The translations under genes and the position numbers were made by a program. A stretch of DNA of 64,000 nucleotides. Origin: Phycisphaerae bacterium. Lineage in GTDB: Bacteria > Planctomycetota > Phycisphaerae > UBA1845. Shown one piece after another: positions 43,212 through 53,054 of the stretch (positions within the stretch are counted from its first letter, which is position 1; each line of letters starts with the position of its first letter). The stretch is taken from the NCBI GenBank assembly GCA_024102815.1, contig JAGFJJ010000006.1, positions 1 to 64,000 on the forward strand, written 5' to 3'. The notes beneath the pieces are model-generated. The model was not told the origin of the DNA, did not search any database, and saw nothing but the letters and a program-made list of their open reading frames with translations.

Positions 43212-44780
43212 CTATTCAAGCCGAATGAGACGATAATGCCCGCGGTCACGATACTCGAACGGCAAGAGTTCCTCCTGTTGGCGCCCCCGCAGATAATCCT
43301 CGAGACCGGCCTTCTGGTACTCCGCGTCTCCCACCAGCAGATAGCGAACGTCCCGGTCAATCTGCTCAGGCTCCACGATGTATGTCACCGGTTCGCGAAC
43401 GTAGAATAGAAAAATCTGGTTGCCCGGATCGAACGCGTAGATCGTCGCGCCTTCTGGAACACGCTCGTTGATCGCTTCTCCCCAGATGTGCCGGCTCTCC
43501 TTTCCCTCTCGAAGCATCGGCGTGAAGATTGCCCAGTTCATCGCCCCGAGCATGATCAACACGGACAATGCGCCAACCGCCCGAAGGGAATTGTTGAGCG
43601 CAATACGCTGTGCTCCAAACACCGCGGCCGCGCCCACGCCCAGAATCAGCATGCAGATGACCTTCGCGTTGAACCCGGCGACGAAAGCCATGACCACGGT
43701 GATGATCGGAATACAAACGGCGATGACGGCTACGAGTCGACGTGCGTCCTTTCCGATGGTGAGGCGATCATCGGCCCGCAGAGCCGCGGTCAGGGCCATG
43801 CAATACAATGGAACCACCGGCATGGAATACCGCGCCACCGAGCCCGGTATGACGATCACCAGCAACACGCACACCACCACGGCGTTTCGAAGTCCGCGTA
43901 CGCAGGCTGCCTGCTCCGGCGACATCGCCTCCAACACCGACCGCTTCCACAGCAGCGGAGCCAATACGAGCCAGGGCAGCAGGCTCTGGAGAGACCGCCA
44001 GATGACTTCGCCACGCTTCTCCCACGCGAACTCCGGCCCGAGAAGGACGAATCCCGCCTGCTCCGCATACGTCGAGGCAATCTTCGAGGCGGGTACCTGT
44101 TGCTTCGCCAGCCAGAGCCAAAGCAGGAATAGCCCCATCCACAACACCACACCGCAGATATGCGGAAGGCGGAACAGCCGCTTGAGTTCCCGCCGGGCCA
44201 ACAAAACGAAGAACACCATCGCGTAGAAGATCACCACTCCGAAGAGGGGACCCTTCGTCAGCATGGCCAGTGCCAGGAAAGCCGCGGACCCCAGCCACAT
44301 CGACCACGGCGAATACCCCCCGAGGTATCCGCGCATCCACCAGTAGGCCGCCATGCCGATCTGCGCGACGTACACCGCTTCGATCTCGATCTGCCGACCC
44401 TTGTCCACCGTGCTCAACATGGTCAGGTACAACAACGCGAGCAACAGTCTCTCCGTCAAGTCCATCGCTCGATTGGGCACCAGGATCACGATTGAGACGA
44501 AGAGCAGGATGAACACAGGAGAGGGAAATCGCGCCGCAAACTCCGACCGCTCGCCGAAGAGCCCGATCGAAGCGCCGGTCAACCAGTTGATTCCGGGAGG
44601 CTTATTCAGATACGGCCGGCCGCTCAGATAGGGTACGATCCAGTTACCGGACTGGAGCATCGCGATACCCGGCCGGACGCGACGGCCTTCCTCGCCCCGA
44701 AGCTCCAACGACCCAAGGTCCGGCAGGAAGATCCCCGCCCAGAGAACCACAATCAGCAACCACGCCTTGAGTCGATCCAT
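43212..44780 (-). CDS. ArnT/PMT-type membrane glycosyltransferase
   Basis: A 522-aa protein with about eleven membrane helices. The first extracytoplasmic loop has LRGEEGRRVRPGIAML, SGNWIVPYLSGRPYLNKPPG and NWLTGAS, the hallmark of the PMT_2/ArnT family, which moves a sugar from a polyprenyl-phosphate donor to lipid or protein outside the membrane. A soluble C-terminal part of about 100 residues follows. It stands alone between a tRNA and the phosphatase gene. The acceptor is unknown. Confidence 0.88.
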   Translation of the reverse strand: MDRLKAWLLIVVLWAGIFLPDLGSLELRGEEGRRVRPGIAMLQSGNWIVPYLSGRPYLNKPPGINWLTGASIGLFGERSEFAARFPSPVFILLFVSIVILVPNRAMDLTERLLLALLYLTMLSTVDKGRQIEIEAVYVAQIGMAAYWWMRGYLGGYSPWSMWLGSAAFLALAMLTKGPLFGVVIFYAMVFFVLLARRELKRLFRLPHICGVVLWMGLFLLWLWLAKQQVPASKIASTYAEQAGFVLLGPEFAWEKRGEVIWRSLQSLLPWLVLAPLLWKRSVLEAMSPEQAACVRGLRNAVVVCVLLVIVIPGSVARYSMPVVPLYCMALTAALRADDRLTIGKDARRLVAVIAVCIPIITVVMAFVAGFNAKVICMLILGVGAAAVFGAQRIALNNSLRAVGALSVLIMLGAMNWAIFTPMLREGKESRHIWGEAINERVPEGATIYAFDPGNQIFLFYVREPVTYIVEPEQIDRDVRYLLVGDAEYQKAGLEDYLRGRQQEELLPFEYRDRGHYRLIRLE

Positions 44781-44841
44781 CGCGGGGAGATTCCTTCTTC
44801 CTGGAGCGTGGGAAGATACATCCCGTCAGCCCGGGATACGG

Positions 44842-46071
44842 TCACGGAGTACTGGACACCGGAGTTGGACTGTAATCCAGAACCTTGAACTGATCGACGG
44901 TCTTGCCGTCGGTGTCGATCTGCCGTAACGCCATCTCGTCCGCCCGCACATCGACAACCGTGAAGCTGTGCTTCTCGTCGTACTGCCGGGCGAATTGCGG
45001 ATCGGCCTCCTTCTTTGCAGGATAGAGCTCACCGCCGCCTCCTCCGGTGGTCACGTAGACAACACCGCCGCCTTCGGGCATGACCCGATTGACAAGCAGG
45101 GGATACGTGCGCTCATAAAGATGGTTGTGCCCCTGCAACACGAGGTCGACGCCGCGAGCCTCGAATATCGGCTGAAACACCGAGCGGATCCGGTGTGCCG
45201 AAGCATAAAATGCGTGGGTATACATCGGGTGGTGGAAAAAGACGACCTTCCACTTCCCGGTGTGTTCCTCCAACACACGATCGAGCCACGGTCCTATTTC
45301 ATCGCGGATGACGTCCCCGGAAACATCCGTGTCGATTCCCACGAAGCGCACTTCGCCGTAGTCGAAATAGTAATGCTGCTCCGGTTTCTGCGACGACGGC
45401 CCGTTCCGCGGCAGCACGAAGTAATCGAGTAGAGGCTCGCCCTGCGCCGTTCGATAATCGTGGTTCCCGATGACGGGGTAAAAGGGCGCGCGACGAATCA
45501 ACCCCGCATAGGGCACATTGAACTTGCGCGCGTAGTCCTTGGCCTCGCCGTCGGGATAAATGAGGTCACCAACATGGACGACCAGGTCCGGCTTCAGCGG
45601 CGGCATGAGCTTGGCCAGCCGATATTGCTCCGAATCCCCTGTGCCGCTATCGCCAAATGCGAGGAATCGGAAATCGCGTTGCCCCAGTGGCGCGGTTCGA
45701 ACGGCTTCCGAAGCCAGCTCCTTGTCGCCCTCGCGTAGCGCGTAGCGATAGGACGTATCCGGCTCCAACTCGGAAAACGCCAGGGCAACGAGCCGGCCGT
45801 CCTGCTCGGCGACACTCGCTCGCGACGACGCCTTGCCCGTCGCATCGACCAATTCCGCCACGATCATGTCCGGCTTGCCCGATTCCACCACGAGCGTGAA
45901 TCCGTCCGGCGTAACCATCTGAACCACCGGCACGGACGCGAGTTCCCCTCCACGCTCGCGGCATCCGGAAGACAGCGCGCCCAGCACAAGGAGCGCGACG
46001 ATCCGGCCGGATCGCTGCCAGACAAGGAACCGGTGCCCTGCCGCGAATTTTCTGCGATCTGCCCGAGTCAT
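44842..46071 (-). CDS. Metallophosphoesterase (purple-acid-phosphatase-like) lipoprotein
   Basis: A 409-aa exported protein. The N-terminal hydrophobic segment ends in LGALSSGC, a plausible lipobox. A fibronectin-like region (about 45-120) precedes the calcineurin-type catalytic domain with GDSGTGD, GDLIYPDG, GNHD, HHPMY and GHNHLYER, which bind the two metals. It probably hydrolyses phosphate esters outside the cytoplasm. Its start overlaps the preceding gene by 4 bp (ATGA). Confidence 0.9.
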   Translation of the reverse strand: MTRADRRKFAAGHRFLVWQRSGRIVALLVLGALSSGCRERGGELASVPVVQMVTPDGFTLVVESGKPDMIVAELVDATGKASSRASVAEQDGRLVALAFSELEPDTSYRYALREGDKELASEAVRTAPLGQRDFRFLAFGDSGTGDSEQYRLAKLMPPLKPDLVVHVGDLIYPDGEAKDYARKFNVPYAGLIRRAPFYPVIGNHDYRTAQGEPLLDYFVLPRNGPSSQKPEQHYYFDYGEVRFVGIDTDVSGDVIRDEIGPWLDRVLEEHTGKWKVVFFHHPMYTHAFYASAHRIRSVFQPIFEARGVDLVLQGHNHLYERTYPLLVNRVMPEGGGVVYVTTGGGGGELYPAKKEADPQFARQYDEKHSFTVVDVRADEMALRQIDTDGKTVDQFKVLDYSPTPVSSTP

Positions 46072-46469
46072 TTCGTGTCCAATTCCGAACCGGACTTGGC
46101 CGTCTCCGGTGTGGAGCGCATGGCCTCGATGTTCGTGGCCGTGATCTCCCGAGTCTTCCCCGCTTCCGTGCGCTGCCGCTGAATCTCGGCCTTGACGACA
46201 GCCTCGTCCCCGGGACGCAGGTCGCCCAGCTTCGCCGGTGCGCCATTCAACGTGATCGCTACGCCGGGGCCCACTCGCGCACTGACTTCCACCGCTTCGC
46301 CCGTCTGTGGGGATCGATACTCGATCGATCCGATGCCCGCCGCCGCGTCAACGAACGTTATGGTCCCGCGAACCTCCACGCTCCGCTTCGGCGAATTCCT
46401 ACCCGCAAGCAGAAACCACGCCGCGATCCCGGCCAGAACCACGATTGCCGGCACAACCAGTTTTTTCAT
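46068..46469 (-). CDS. Small membrane-anchored protein of unknown function
   Basis: A 133-aa protein with one N-terminal membrane segment (LVVPAIVVLAGIAAWFLLAG) and a beta-rich extracytoplasmic part (VRGTITFVDAAAGIGSIEYR, PGDEAVVKAEI). This resembles small OB-fold-like secretion or copper/CusF-like domains, but no metal ligands are visible. It is coupled to the phosphoesterase by a 4-bp overlap. Function unknown. Confidence 0.7.
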   Translation of the reverse strand: MKKLVVPAIVVLAGIAAWFLLAGRNSPKRSVEVRGTITFVDAAAGIGSIEYRSPQTGEAVEVSARVGPGVAITLNGAPAKLGDLRPGDEAVVKAEIQRQRTEAGKTREITATNIEAMRSTPETAKSGSELDTK

Positions 46470-46625
46470 CGCAGGTCAACTCGCTTCTTGTGCGTGCCAA
46501 TTCCCTGGACCCGCCCCGAGCCCGGGCCGGCGACTCTCGCCACACCGCAAAGGCGTTTGCACGCGAATCCTAACCCCTTTGTACATCAAGGGCGACGGGC
46601 AGCGGCAACCAGACTGGCGGGGGAC

Positions 46626-46654
46626 TTGAAGTTTGTACCGCGCCGCGGCACAAT
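46626..46654 (+). promoter_or_regulatory. Candidate sigma70 promoter for the Kazal-like gene
   Basis: TTGAAG (46626-46631) and CACAAT (46649-46654) are 17 bp apart, about 75 bp before the start codon. Match quality is moderate. Confidence 0.4.
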
Positions 46655-46728
46655 GGCTGCCCATGTTACGGTGGTGCGTTCTGCGCCGCCATGGAGAAGG
46701 AAAGGGCCATATCACAAAGGAGCATCTC

Positions 46729-46935
46729 ATGAAGCGTCTGGGTTCAACGCTGTTGTTGTCGCTTGTTGTCGCAGCGGGTGGTTTCGGTCTCATGGCCCTG
46801 CGAGCCGAGGCCCGCCCCCAGCCATGCCCGCAGATCTACGCCCCGGTGATCTGCGACAATGGGAAGATCTACCCGAATCAGTGTGAGGCCGATCGCCATC
46901 ACGCAAAGAACTGCGTCCCCTATCCCTGGATCTAG
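46729..46935 (+). CDS. Small secreted Kazal-like domain protein
   Basis: A 68-aa product with AAAGGAG at 46716-46722 before the ATG, a signal peptide (STLLLSLVVAAGGFGLMALR, cleaved near AEA) and a mature part of about 40 residues: CPQIYAPVICDNGKIYPNQC followed by EADRHHAKNC. The cysteine pattern and PVICDNGKIYPNQC match a minimal Kazal-type protease-inhibitor fold, with four cysteines rather than six. It is a single-gene unit with its own promoter and terminator. Target unknown. Confidence 0.75.
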   Translation: MKRLGSTLLLSLVVAAGGFGLMALRAEARPQPCPQIYAPVICDNGKIYPNQCEADRHHAKNCVPYPWI

Positions 46936-47002
46936 GACAGGCAACGTACTGCCGGAGCGCGCGTCGTCCGCGGCGCGCAACCGCTCCGCTCTTGTGCAAC
47001 GA

Positions 47003-47048
47003 AAAGCCCCGATGCGTCGCAGGCGCTTCGCCTTGACGAATCGGGGCT
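47003..47048. terminator. Bidirectional hairpin terminator
   Basis: AGCCCCGAT (47005-47013) pairs with ATCGGGGCT (47040-47048), with an inner hairpin between. On the minus strand it is followed by TTTTCGTT and on the plus strand by GCTTTGTCTT. It sits between the convergent Kazal-like and PHP genes and probably serves both. Confidence 0.75.
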
Positions 47049-47109
47049 GCTTTGTCTTGGTGGACGAAAAGGCCGCCGGCACGAGATCGGCGGACGCGAA
47101 GTCCGGGAT

Positions 47110-47862
47110 TCACGCCCGGACGGGTTGCAGCGCCGCCTGGGACGCGGCGGCCGGCGCGGAGACCTCTACCGACGCGCTCTTCGAGCGGATGCCGTATCCG
47201 CCCGGAAGCGTCAGCCCCAACTGCTGGCAGGCAATCCGGTACGCCGTTGCGGCAAAATAGGAGAATGGGTGCCGGCCGGGGTGCAACGTCGCGCCGCGAA
47301 GCGCGTCAACAAAATCGGCCGGCCCGTCAAAATCGCGCATGATCTGGTAGCACGGCGCGATGCTGTGTGTCATGTGGCTATCCGCACCCACGAATTGGGC
47401 GAAATCGAACGATTTGGCGAAGCGTCGTGCCTTGCGATCCGGGCCCGACGTGACGTGTTGCCCATTGTTCACTTCCACCGCGTCGATGAGGTCAAGCATA
47501 TCAAACGCCTTCGCCCCCACCCCCACGCCGAAAGCCCGGGTGAACGGATGCGGCAGGAGCACGAGCCCGCCCTGTTCGCGGATGGCCAGGGCTGTGTCCC
47601 GGGCGCTCATACCCGGCCGGATGAACTCCTCCAGAAACAGGCCGATGACGTCGCCGTCCCGGGTCGTAATCTCCTCGCCCACGATGACCTTCATTGAGGT
47701 CATCTCCCGCAGCCGCAGGGCTCCCTCCAGGTTGTCATGATCGGTCAGGGCCAGGCAGCCGAAATTCTCGCGCTCCGCAAACGCCACGAGCGATTCCAGC
47801 GAGATATTGCTGTCGTAGGAGTAGTTCGAGTGAAAGTGAATCAGGGTCTTCAAGCCGTCCAT
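47110..47862 (-). CDS. PHP-domain phosphoesterase
   Basis: A 250-aa protein of the PHP (polymerase and histidinol phosphatase) superfamily. The metal motifs are HFHSNYSYDS near the start, TDHDNLEG (about 40-47), GEEITTRDGDVIGLF, LPHPF and GADSHMTHS. The ATG at 47862 is chosen since the domain starts at once; the open frame further up has no similarity. Members hydrolyse phosphate esters such as 3',5'-bisphosphates or act on unknown substrates. Confidence 0.85.
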   Translation of the reverse strand: MDGLKTLIHFHSNYSYDSNISLESLVAFAERENFGCLALTDHDNLEGALRLREMTSMKVIVGEEITTRDGDVIGLFLEEFIRPGMSARDTALAIREQGGLVLLPHPFTRAFGVGVGAKAFDMLDLIDAVEVNNGQHVTSGPDRKARRFAKSFDFAQFVGADSHMTHSIAPCYQIMRDFDGPADFVDALRGATLHPGRHPFSYFAATAYRIACQQLGLTLPGGYGIRSKSASVEVSAPAAASQAALQPVRA

Positions 47863-48079
47863 GCCGCTTCTCCCCGCTGCGGGCGAAACCGCCCGCCTTT
47901 CCCCTTCCGACGCGGTCCGCAATAGTTGGTGCTGACTTGCCTGCCGCGCCGAGGACCGCGCCATGCGCTCCTCGTTTTGACTCTAGGCCTCTCGATTGGC
48001 CGTATCAAACGGGTCGCCGGACCACACCGATCGGCCCGATAATGGCACAACGCCCGGCCCGAGATCGACGCACCCGCCG

Positions 48080-48913
48080 TCAGTCGGCGCCACGATTCGA
48101 GAACACATCGTCCAGAAAGCCATCGAGTTTCCTGCGATACTCCGGTGAATAGAGAAAGCCGGCTTCGTTGTGATCGCCGGGCGTAACGATGAATTCCTTC
48201 GACTCCGCGGCCGCGTCGAACAAGCTCCGGCCCATTGAAAGAGGAATCAGCGCGTCATCCCGCCCGTGGAAGAACAGCTTCGGACATCCGATTCTCCCGA
48301 CCTTGCCCACCGACTCGTAGCGGTGCACGAGAATCCAGCTCACCGGCAGCAGCGGATAGTGCAGCCGGGCAACATCCGTCAGGCTCGTGAACGTACACTC
48401 GACGACCAGCGCCGCCGGCCGATGGCGCAACGCCAACTCAATTGCCACCGCCCCGCCCAGCGAGCGCCCCCCGATCACAATCCGACTGGTGCTTTCTCCC
48501 CGTGTCTCCGTCAGGTACGCCCACACCGCTTCTGCGTCGCGGTATGTCCCTTGTTCGCCGGGCGAACCCGTGCTTTCTCCGTATCCCCGATAGTCGTAAA
48601 GCAGCACGTTGCAGCCCATTCGATGGAGCGCCTCGGCCACCGCCAGGTCAAACGACATGTTGCCGCCGTTCCCGTGCGACCACAGCACCGTCCCGCGGGC
48701 AACGTCCCTCGGGATATACCACGCATGGATCGTCTCCCCGTCGGATGTCGGCAGGTGGATATTCTCGAACCCGAGCCCGACATCGGCCGGCGTCGCCTCG
48801 AGTTCCCGTTGCGGAAAATAGATCAGTCGTTCTTGAAACAACGCAGCTCCAACGCGGGCCAACAGGTACCCGATCGCCAAGGCCCGAGCCACCCTCAGCG
48901 CAAAGCGGCGCAT
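48080..48913 (-). CDS. Membrane-anchored alpha/beta hydrolase
   Basis: A 277-aa hydrolase of the bem46/ABHD13-17 type. One N-terminal membrane segment is followed by ERLIYFPQRELE, the oxyanion loop WSHGNGGNMS, the nucleophile elbow GRSLGG, FHGRDDALIP (acid) and GDHNEAGF (histidine). The ATG at 48913 is preferred because the membrane segment begins directly after it; other ATGs lie at 48991, 48994 and 49042. Likely an esterase or thioesterase acting at the membrane; substrate unknown. Confidence 0.85.
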   Translation of the reverse strand: MRRFALRVARALAIGYLLARVGAALFQERLIYFPQRELEATPADVGLGFENIHLPTSDGETIHAWYIPRDVARGTVLWSHGNGGNMSFDLAVAEALHRMGCNVLLYDYRGYGESTGSPGEQGTYRDAEAVWAYLTETRGESTSRIVIGGRSLGGAVAIELALRHRPAALVVECTFTSLTDVARLHYPLLPVSWILVHRYESVGKVGRIGCPKLFFHGRDDALIPLSMGRSLFDAAAESKEFIVTPGDHNEAGFLYSPEYRRKLDGFLDDVFSNRGAD

Positions 48914-49065
48914 GTTCCGTTTGGCCGGCTCGCAGCCATCCTGATCCCCGACAGCCTTTCGATCAGGAAACTCGTCACGGGCGCGCTCCATCATGCCCCA
49001 TTTTCCATGCAAGCTCCCCGCCACGCCACCCTCGGACGACAAGCGACACCGTTACCTGAGCGCCG

Positions 49066-50745
49066 TTGTCAGCCGGAGCCGATCTACCTATAAGGGAACC
49101 GATTCCGCGCGATCGGCAATCGAGAAGGACCCAACGGCTTCGATCTTTGCAGACCAGACCAGTTTTGAACCAGCCGCTTCGACCCATCACGTCTCCCGCA
49201 CCCCGGAGGGTCCATCTCCTTCTGGTCAGCCTGCTGGCGATCGGCCCGAACTGCTCGCGCGAACTGCCCTCCGCCCGGCTTCGGCACGAAGTCAATCTGC
49301 CCGTTCCGGCGCGCTCCGCCGAGCCGCCCGGACGGGAGCGGCTCCTCCCCGAACCCCAGGGCGTGCAATACGCCCTCTCCGCCCGGACGGTCATCCCGCT
49401 GGCGTTCAACCATCAGCCGGACATCAAGTCCAGTTACGAGCGCTTCCGCTCCGAGGAAGCCCGCTACGACTTCTTCTACACCTCTCGCGATTCGCTCACG
49501 CCACGCCTGAGAATTGACAACCAGTTCGATGAAGCACGATTCGATAACATCGTATCCCGCGCTCGTGATCACGCGGTGCAGCTCGCCCTCGAAAAACGCT
49601 TCTTCGACACCACGAGACTCGACCTGGCCGTAGGCATCGACGCGACGGAGATCGACGACGACCTTGGCAACAATCCATTTGTCGCCCTCGACCTCCGCTA
49701 TCCGCTGTGGGTCTCGCGTGAGAAACTGGAGCGCACGAGCGAGGACATCTTCCGCCGCAACGAGCTCGACGACGCCCAGCTCGCCTACATCCAGCAGGTG
49801 CGGTCAAGACTTCAGGACGTCCTCTTTCGATTCCACGACGTCATTCAGCGGTTCCGCACGGTCGAGAACTACCGTCAGTGGCGCGACGATCTCCTCGCAC
49901 TCCGCACCACGGTCAACGACATCGCGGACCGCGACGCCACGTCCGATCGCCGCCGTCTCGAAGCCGAAATCGCCCGCGTATCTGCCAACTTCCGCACCGA
50001 GTCCGGCTGGTACGACATTCAGCTCGGCCGCTTCAAGGCCGCGGTGGGCATGCCCTTCCACGCCGAGGTCGAATTCATCGAAGAGCCCTTCAACCCCTTC
50101 GCGGGCATGACCCACCAGGACGTGCTCCAGGCCAGCATCGACACCGACCCCGAGATCGCTACCCTGCGAAACTCCGTCCGCAACGCCGAGGTCCAGCTCG
50201 ACCTCGCCCGCCGCGGCCGCTGGGATGCAGCACTGCTTCTCGGCGCTGAATCCGATCTGGAAGGAGGAGGCTCACGGGAGGGCGCCTCCGACTGGTCCGT
50301 CGCCGTGGGATTGGACCTCAGCGCCGTGGACCCCCGCGTGACCGACAGCCTCGTCCGACAGGCCGAGGCCAACATCCGCCGCTTCAAGCAGGCCATCGTC
50401 GCCCGGGAGAACGCCATCTATGTCGACACGCTCGAGCCGATCGTGCGTATCGATACCGTCGGGGCCAGCCGTCAGGACCTCATCCGCAATTTGCCCCGCT
50501 ACGTCGAGGACTACGAAACCGGAGTCACCGACTATCAGGCCGATCGCCTCAACGTCGAGGAACTCCTCATCCGCCGCCAGAACCTCTTCAATCAGCAACA
50601 GGAGGTTTCGAGCCTGACATTCCTGCTTGGCGCGAACGTGGCCGAGCTGCTGTCCGCCACCGGCAAGTTCTTCGAGCTCCTCGACGGCGCCGCACTTTCC
50701 CGCCCGGCGGACCCTGCGGCCGAGGGGAAACGCGCCCCGAATTGA
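49066..50745 (+). CDS. TolC-like outer-membrane efflux protein
   Basis: A protein of up to 559 aa with the two long coiled-coil halves of the TolC family (about 225-330 and 420-540, with QQEVSSLTFLLGANVAELLS near the end). This family builds the outer-membrane channel for tripartite export pumps, but no pump or adaptor gene is next to it. No ATG fits: the first TTG is 49066, and a TTG at 49165 would put a hydrophobic segment (HLLLVSLLAIG) close to the start as a signal peptide. The start is therefore uncertain. Confidence 0.75.
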   Translation: MSAGADLPIREPIPRDRQSRRTQRLRSLQTRPVLNQPLRPITSPAPRRVHLLLVSLLAIGPNCSRELPSARLRHEVNLPVPARSAEPPGRERLLPEPQGVQYALSARTVIPLAFNHQPDIKSSYERFRSEEARYDFFYTSRDSLTPRLRIDNQFDEARFDNIVSRARDHAVQLALEKRFFDTTRLDLAVGIDATEIDDDLGNNPFVALDLRYPLWVSREKLERTSEDIFRRNELDDAQLAYIQQVRSRLQDVLFRFHDVIQRFRTVENYRQWRDDLLALRTTVNDIADRDATSDRRRLEAEIARVSANFRTESGWYDIQLGRFKAAVGMPFHAEVEFIEEPFNPFAGMTHQDVLQASIDTDPEIATLRNSVRNAEVQLDLARRGRWDAALLLGAESDLEGGGSREGASDWSVAVGLDLSAVDPRVTDSLVRQAEANIRRFKQAIVARENAIYVDTLEPIVRIDTVGASRQDLIRNLPRYVEDYETGVTDYQADRLNVEELLIRRQNLFNQQQEVSSLTFLLGANVAELLSATGKFFELLDGAALSRPADPAAEGKRAPN

Positions 50746-50870
50746 TCCAAAGAGCTGCGGATTTGCCCGATTCCACCCACGGGTACATACTCCATGTCCG
50801 GTCGTCGCAGCTCCAACGTCGCGTTTACCGGGTTCAATTCACGCACTGCGGCTCATTGAAGGAAAACGCC

Positions 50871-51422
50871 ATGTTCCCCCCGATACCGAGTTGGGACCAG
50901 TTTCATCCGATCGTCGTTCACTTCCCCATAGCCCTGCTCATGGTCGCGCCGGTCCTCGTGATCCTTGGCCTGATCCTCTACAAACATTTTCTCTGGTTCG
51001 CGATTTCGGCCTTTACCATCATGGCCCTCGGGGTCATCGGTGCCTTTCTCGCCGTGGCTTCGGGGGAGGCTGCCGCTGACCTGGTCAACCGAACGCCGGA
51101 AATCAACAGCGTCATCGAGCGGCACATGGAACTCGCGGAAACGTCCCGGCTGGTGTTCCTCGGCCTGGCGATCGTCTTCGCGGGAATCGCATTCGGACCT
51201 CACCTCCTCAAACGCCCGCTCAGGCGAAAGGCCGGAACGATCACCGTCGTCGTCTTCCTGCTCGTCTATTCAGGGGGGATGCTTCTTCTGGCCAACACCG
51301 GCTATCTCGGAGGCCACCTCGTCCATGATCTCGGCATACGCCCGCTGGTCTCCGAGTATCAGCAGCAGACATTGCATTCCTCGGACAACGACGAACACGA
51401 GGACGAATCGCGAGAGGACTGA
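50871..51422 (+). CDS. DUF2231 membrane protein
   Basis: A 183-aa protein with four membrane helices and the DUF2231 opening FHPIVVHFPIALLMVAPVL. Histidines in H(P)IVVHFP, ERHMELAE and YLGGHLVHDLG recall heme or metal sites of that family. GAAGGA precedes the ATG at 50871. The tail is acidic. Function unknown; often linked to redox or cytochrome-like proteins. Confidence 0.85.
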   Translation: MFPPIPSWDQFHPIVVHFPIALLMVAPVLVILGLILYKHFLWFAISAFTIMALGVIGAFLAVASGEAAADLVNRTPEINSVIERHMELAETSRLVFLGLAIVFAGIAFGPHLLKRPLRRKAGTITVVVFLLVYSGGMLLLANTGYLGGHLVHDLGIRPLVSEYQQQTLHSSDNDEHEDESRED

Positions 51423-51516
51423 TAACGAGATTCAAACGCCGCTCGCCAGATGGGGAGGATTGCATAAGGCGTTCGGGGTTCCGGTTGTCGCCAGGCGCCC
51501 GGTATAATCCGCCCCG

Positions 51517-52830
51517 ATGATCTTCATACTCCCATTTCTTTTTCTGGTTGGCGCCACCCTCCTGGTCATTGGTCTGGAAGGGCGCCAAGTCGATGACTAC
51601 CCCTACTGTACGCACTGCCGCTACAACCTCACCGGCCTAACTGCCAACCGCTGCCCGGAGTGCGGAACCGAAATTTCCCGCAACACCGTCGCCTTCGGCC
51701 GGCGGGAGCGAAACCGCCCCGTACTCATCGCCGGAGGAGTCGTACTGGGCATTGTCGTGTTGACCGCAGTGTCGTTCGCTGTCGGAGAGATCCGCGGCGT
51801 CAACTGGTACAAGTATGTCTCCACACACCGCCTGCTCAACATGGCCGGCCGCGATGTTCGATCGGCTGTCGACGAACTCTACCGCCGTATTCAAACCGGC
51901 GCCCTCGACGAAGCGCAGCGGCAGGAAGTCATCGAGTCCGCTCTCGCCCGCCAGACGGCCAATCTCAATATCGATCCTCGGCCCGTGTGGGCCAATCTGC
52001 TCGGCTTGCTTGACAGCGTAAACCAGTTGACGCCGGAACAACGGGAGGCTTTCCTCGGCTCGGTCGCACCCGTAAGGGTCCGTGTCCGCGAACGCGTCCG
52101 CCTGGGTGACCCGGCCGTCGTGGAAATCGACATGATCGACCGCGGCGCCCCGTCGTGGACCTACGCCGCCGATATCCACCTCATCGACCTGAAGCTCTCT
52201 CCCGCAAGCGTCCCGTTCTCGGTTCCACTCTATCCCACGTTCAACCTCGACTCCCGGGCAGACATCCCTCCCTTTGCACTCACTTTCCCGACGACGAACG
52301 TCGGCCACCAGACCGCTACGGGTGTCATCGATACTACCCTCTACGATCCCAACACCGACCCGGCCTTTGCCAAGCCCACCTGGCACCATGCTTCGCCCTT
52401 CTCCCTCGACTATGAAGTGCTCCCCGAGGACGCACCTGACCCCGTAAATTGGGTCGACGAGCCGGAGCGCGAAAGCACCATCCGCCGGGCAATCTACCCC
52501 GACCAGGTTCACATGCAGTGTCGCGGGATCATCTGGCGCAAGTGCCGCTTCATCGAGTACATTTTTCTCGAGCGCTCGTTCGATGTCGATCTCGCATTCG
52601 AGGTCATCTTCGAGGTGGGCGGCCGGAAAATCGGCGGCGCCGCAGTCTCCTGGGCCAATGGTGAGATGGGTTGGCGGGCGGCTTACAGCGACGACTTCAA
52701 GCCGCTCAAGACGAACCAGGTCCACGTCGTCCTCAGGGCGACCCGGAGCGCGGCACTTCAGTCCGCCGATTGCTACAACATCTGGCGGGGCGAAATCCGC
52801 ATACCCGCGGTCAGCGTCACCGGCCCGTAA
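51517..52830 (+). CDS. Membrane protein with Phycisphaerae-type zinc ribbon
   Basis: A 437-aa protein with a membrane segment at the very start (FILPFLFLVGATLLVIGL), then a zinc ribbon YCTHCRYNLTGLTANRCPEC (about 30-49), a second membrane segment (about 68-90) and a beta-rich outer domain of about 330 residues. The YNLTGL/CPECG ribbon is very common in Phycisphaerae proteins of unknown role and supports the taxonomic guess. It stands alone. Function unknown. Confidence 0.75.
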   Translation: MIFILPFLFLVGATLLVIGLEGRQVDDYPYCTHCRYNLTGLTANRCPECGTEISRNTVAFGRRERNRPVLIAGGVVLGIVVLTAVSFAVGEIRGVNWYKYVSTHRLLNMAGRDVRSAVDELYRRIQTGALDEAQRQEVIESALARQTANLNIDPRPVWANLLGLLDSVNQLTPEQREAFLGSVAPVRVRVRERVRLGDPAVVEIDMIDRGAPSWTYAADIHLIDLKLSPASVPFSVPLYPTFNLDSRADIPPFALTFPTTNVGHQTATGVIDTTLYDPNTDPAFAKPTWHHASPFSLDYEVLPEDAPDPVNWVDEPERESTIRRAIYPDQVHMQCRGIIWRKCRFIEYIFLERSFDVDLAFEVIFEVGGRKIGGAAVSWANGEMGWRAAYSDDFKPLKTNQVHVVLRATRSAALQSADCYNIWRGEIRIPAVSVTGP

Positions 52831-53054
52831 CCCGCGATTCGCAACTCCCCGCGCCGCCGGGATTAGCGGACTTCCCCCCCCGACCGGGGAACGTGCTCCC
52901 CCTTGCCGAGCAACCGGCCGATCGAATATGAAATGGACATTGCGGCGCTTGGGTGCGGTCGCGTCGAAAGACACACCCCGCGGGATGGCATCCCTCCGTA
53001 CGTGAGCCGGATCAGGCCCGACCCATAACCGAGCGCGTTTGATTCGGCTTCTTT

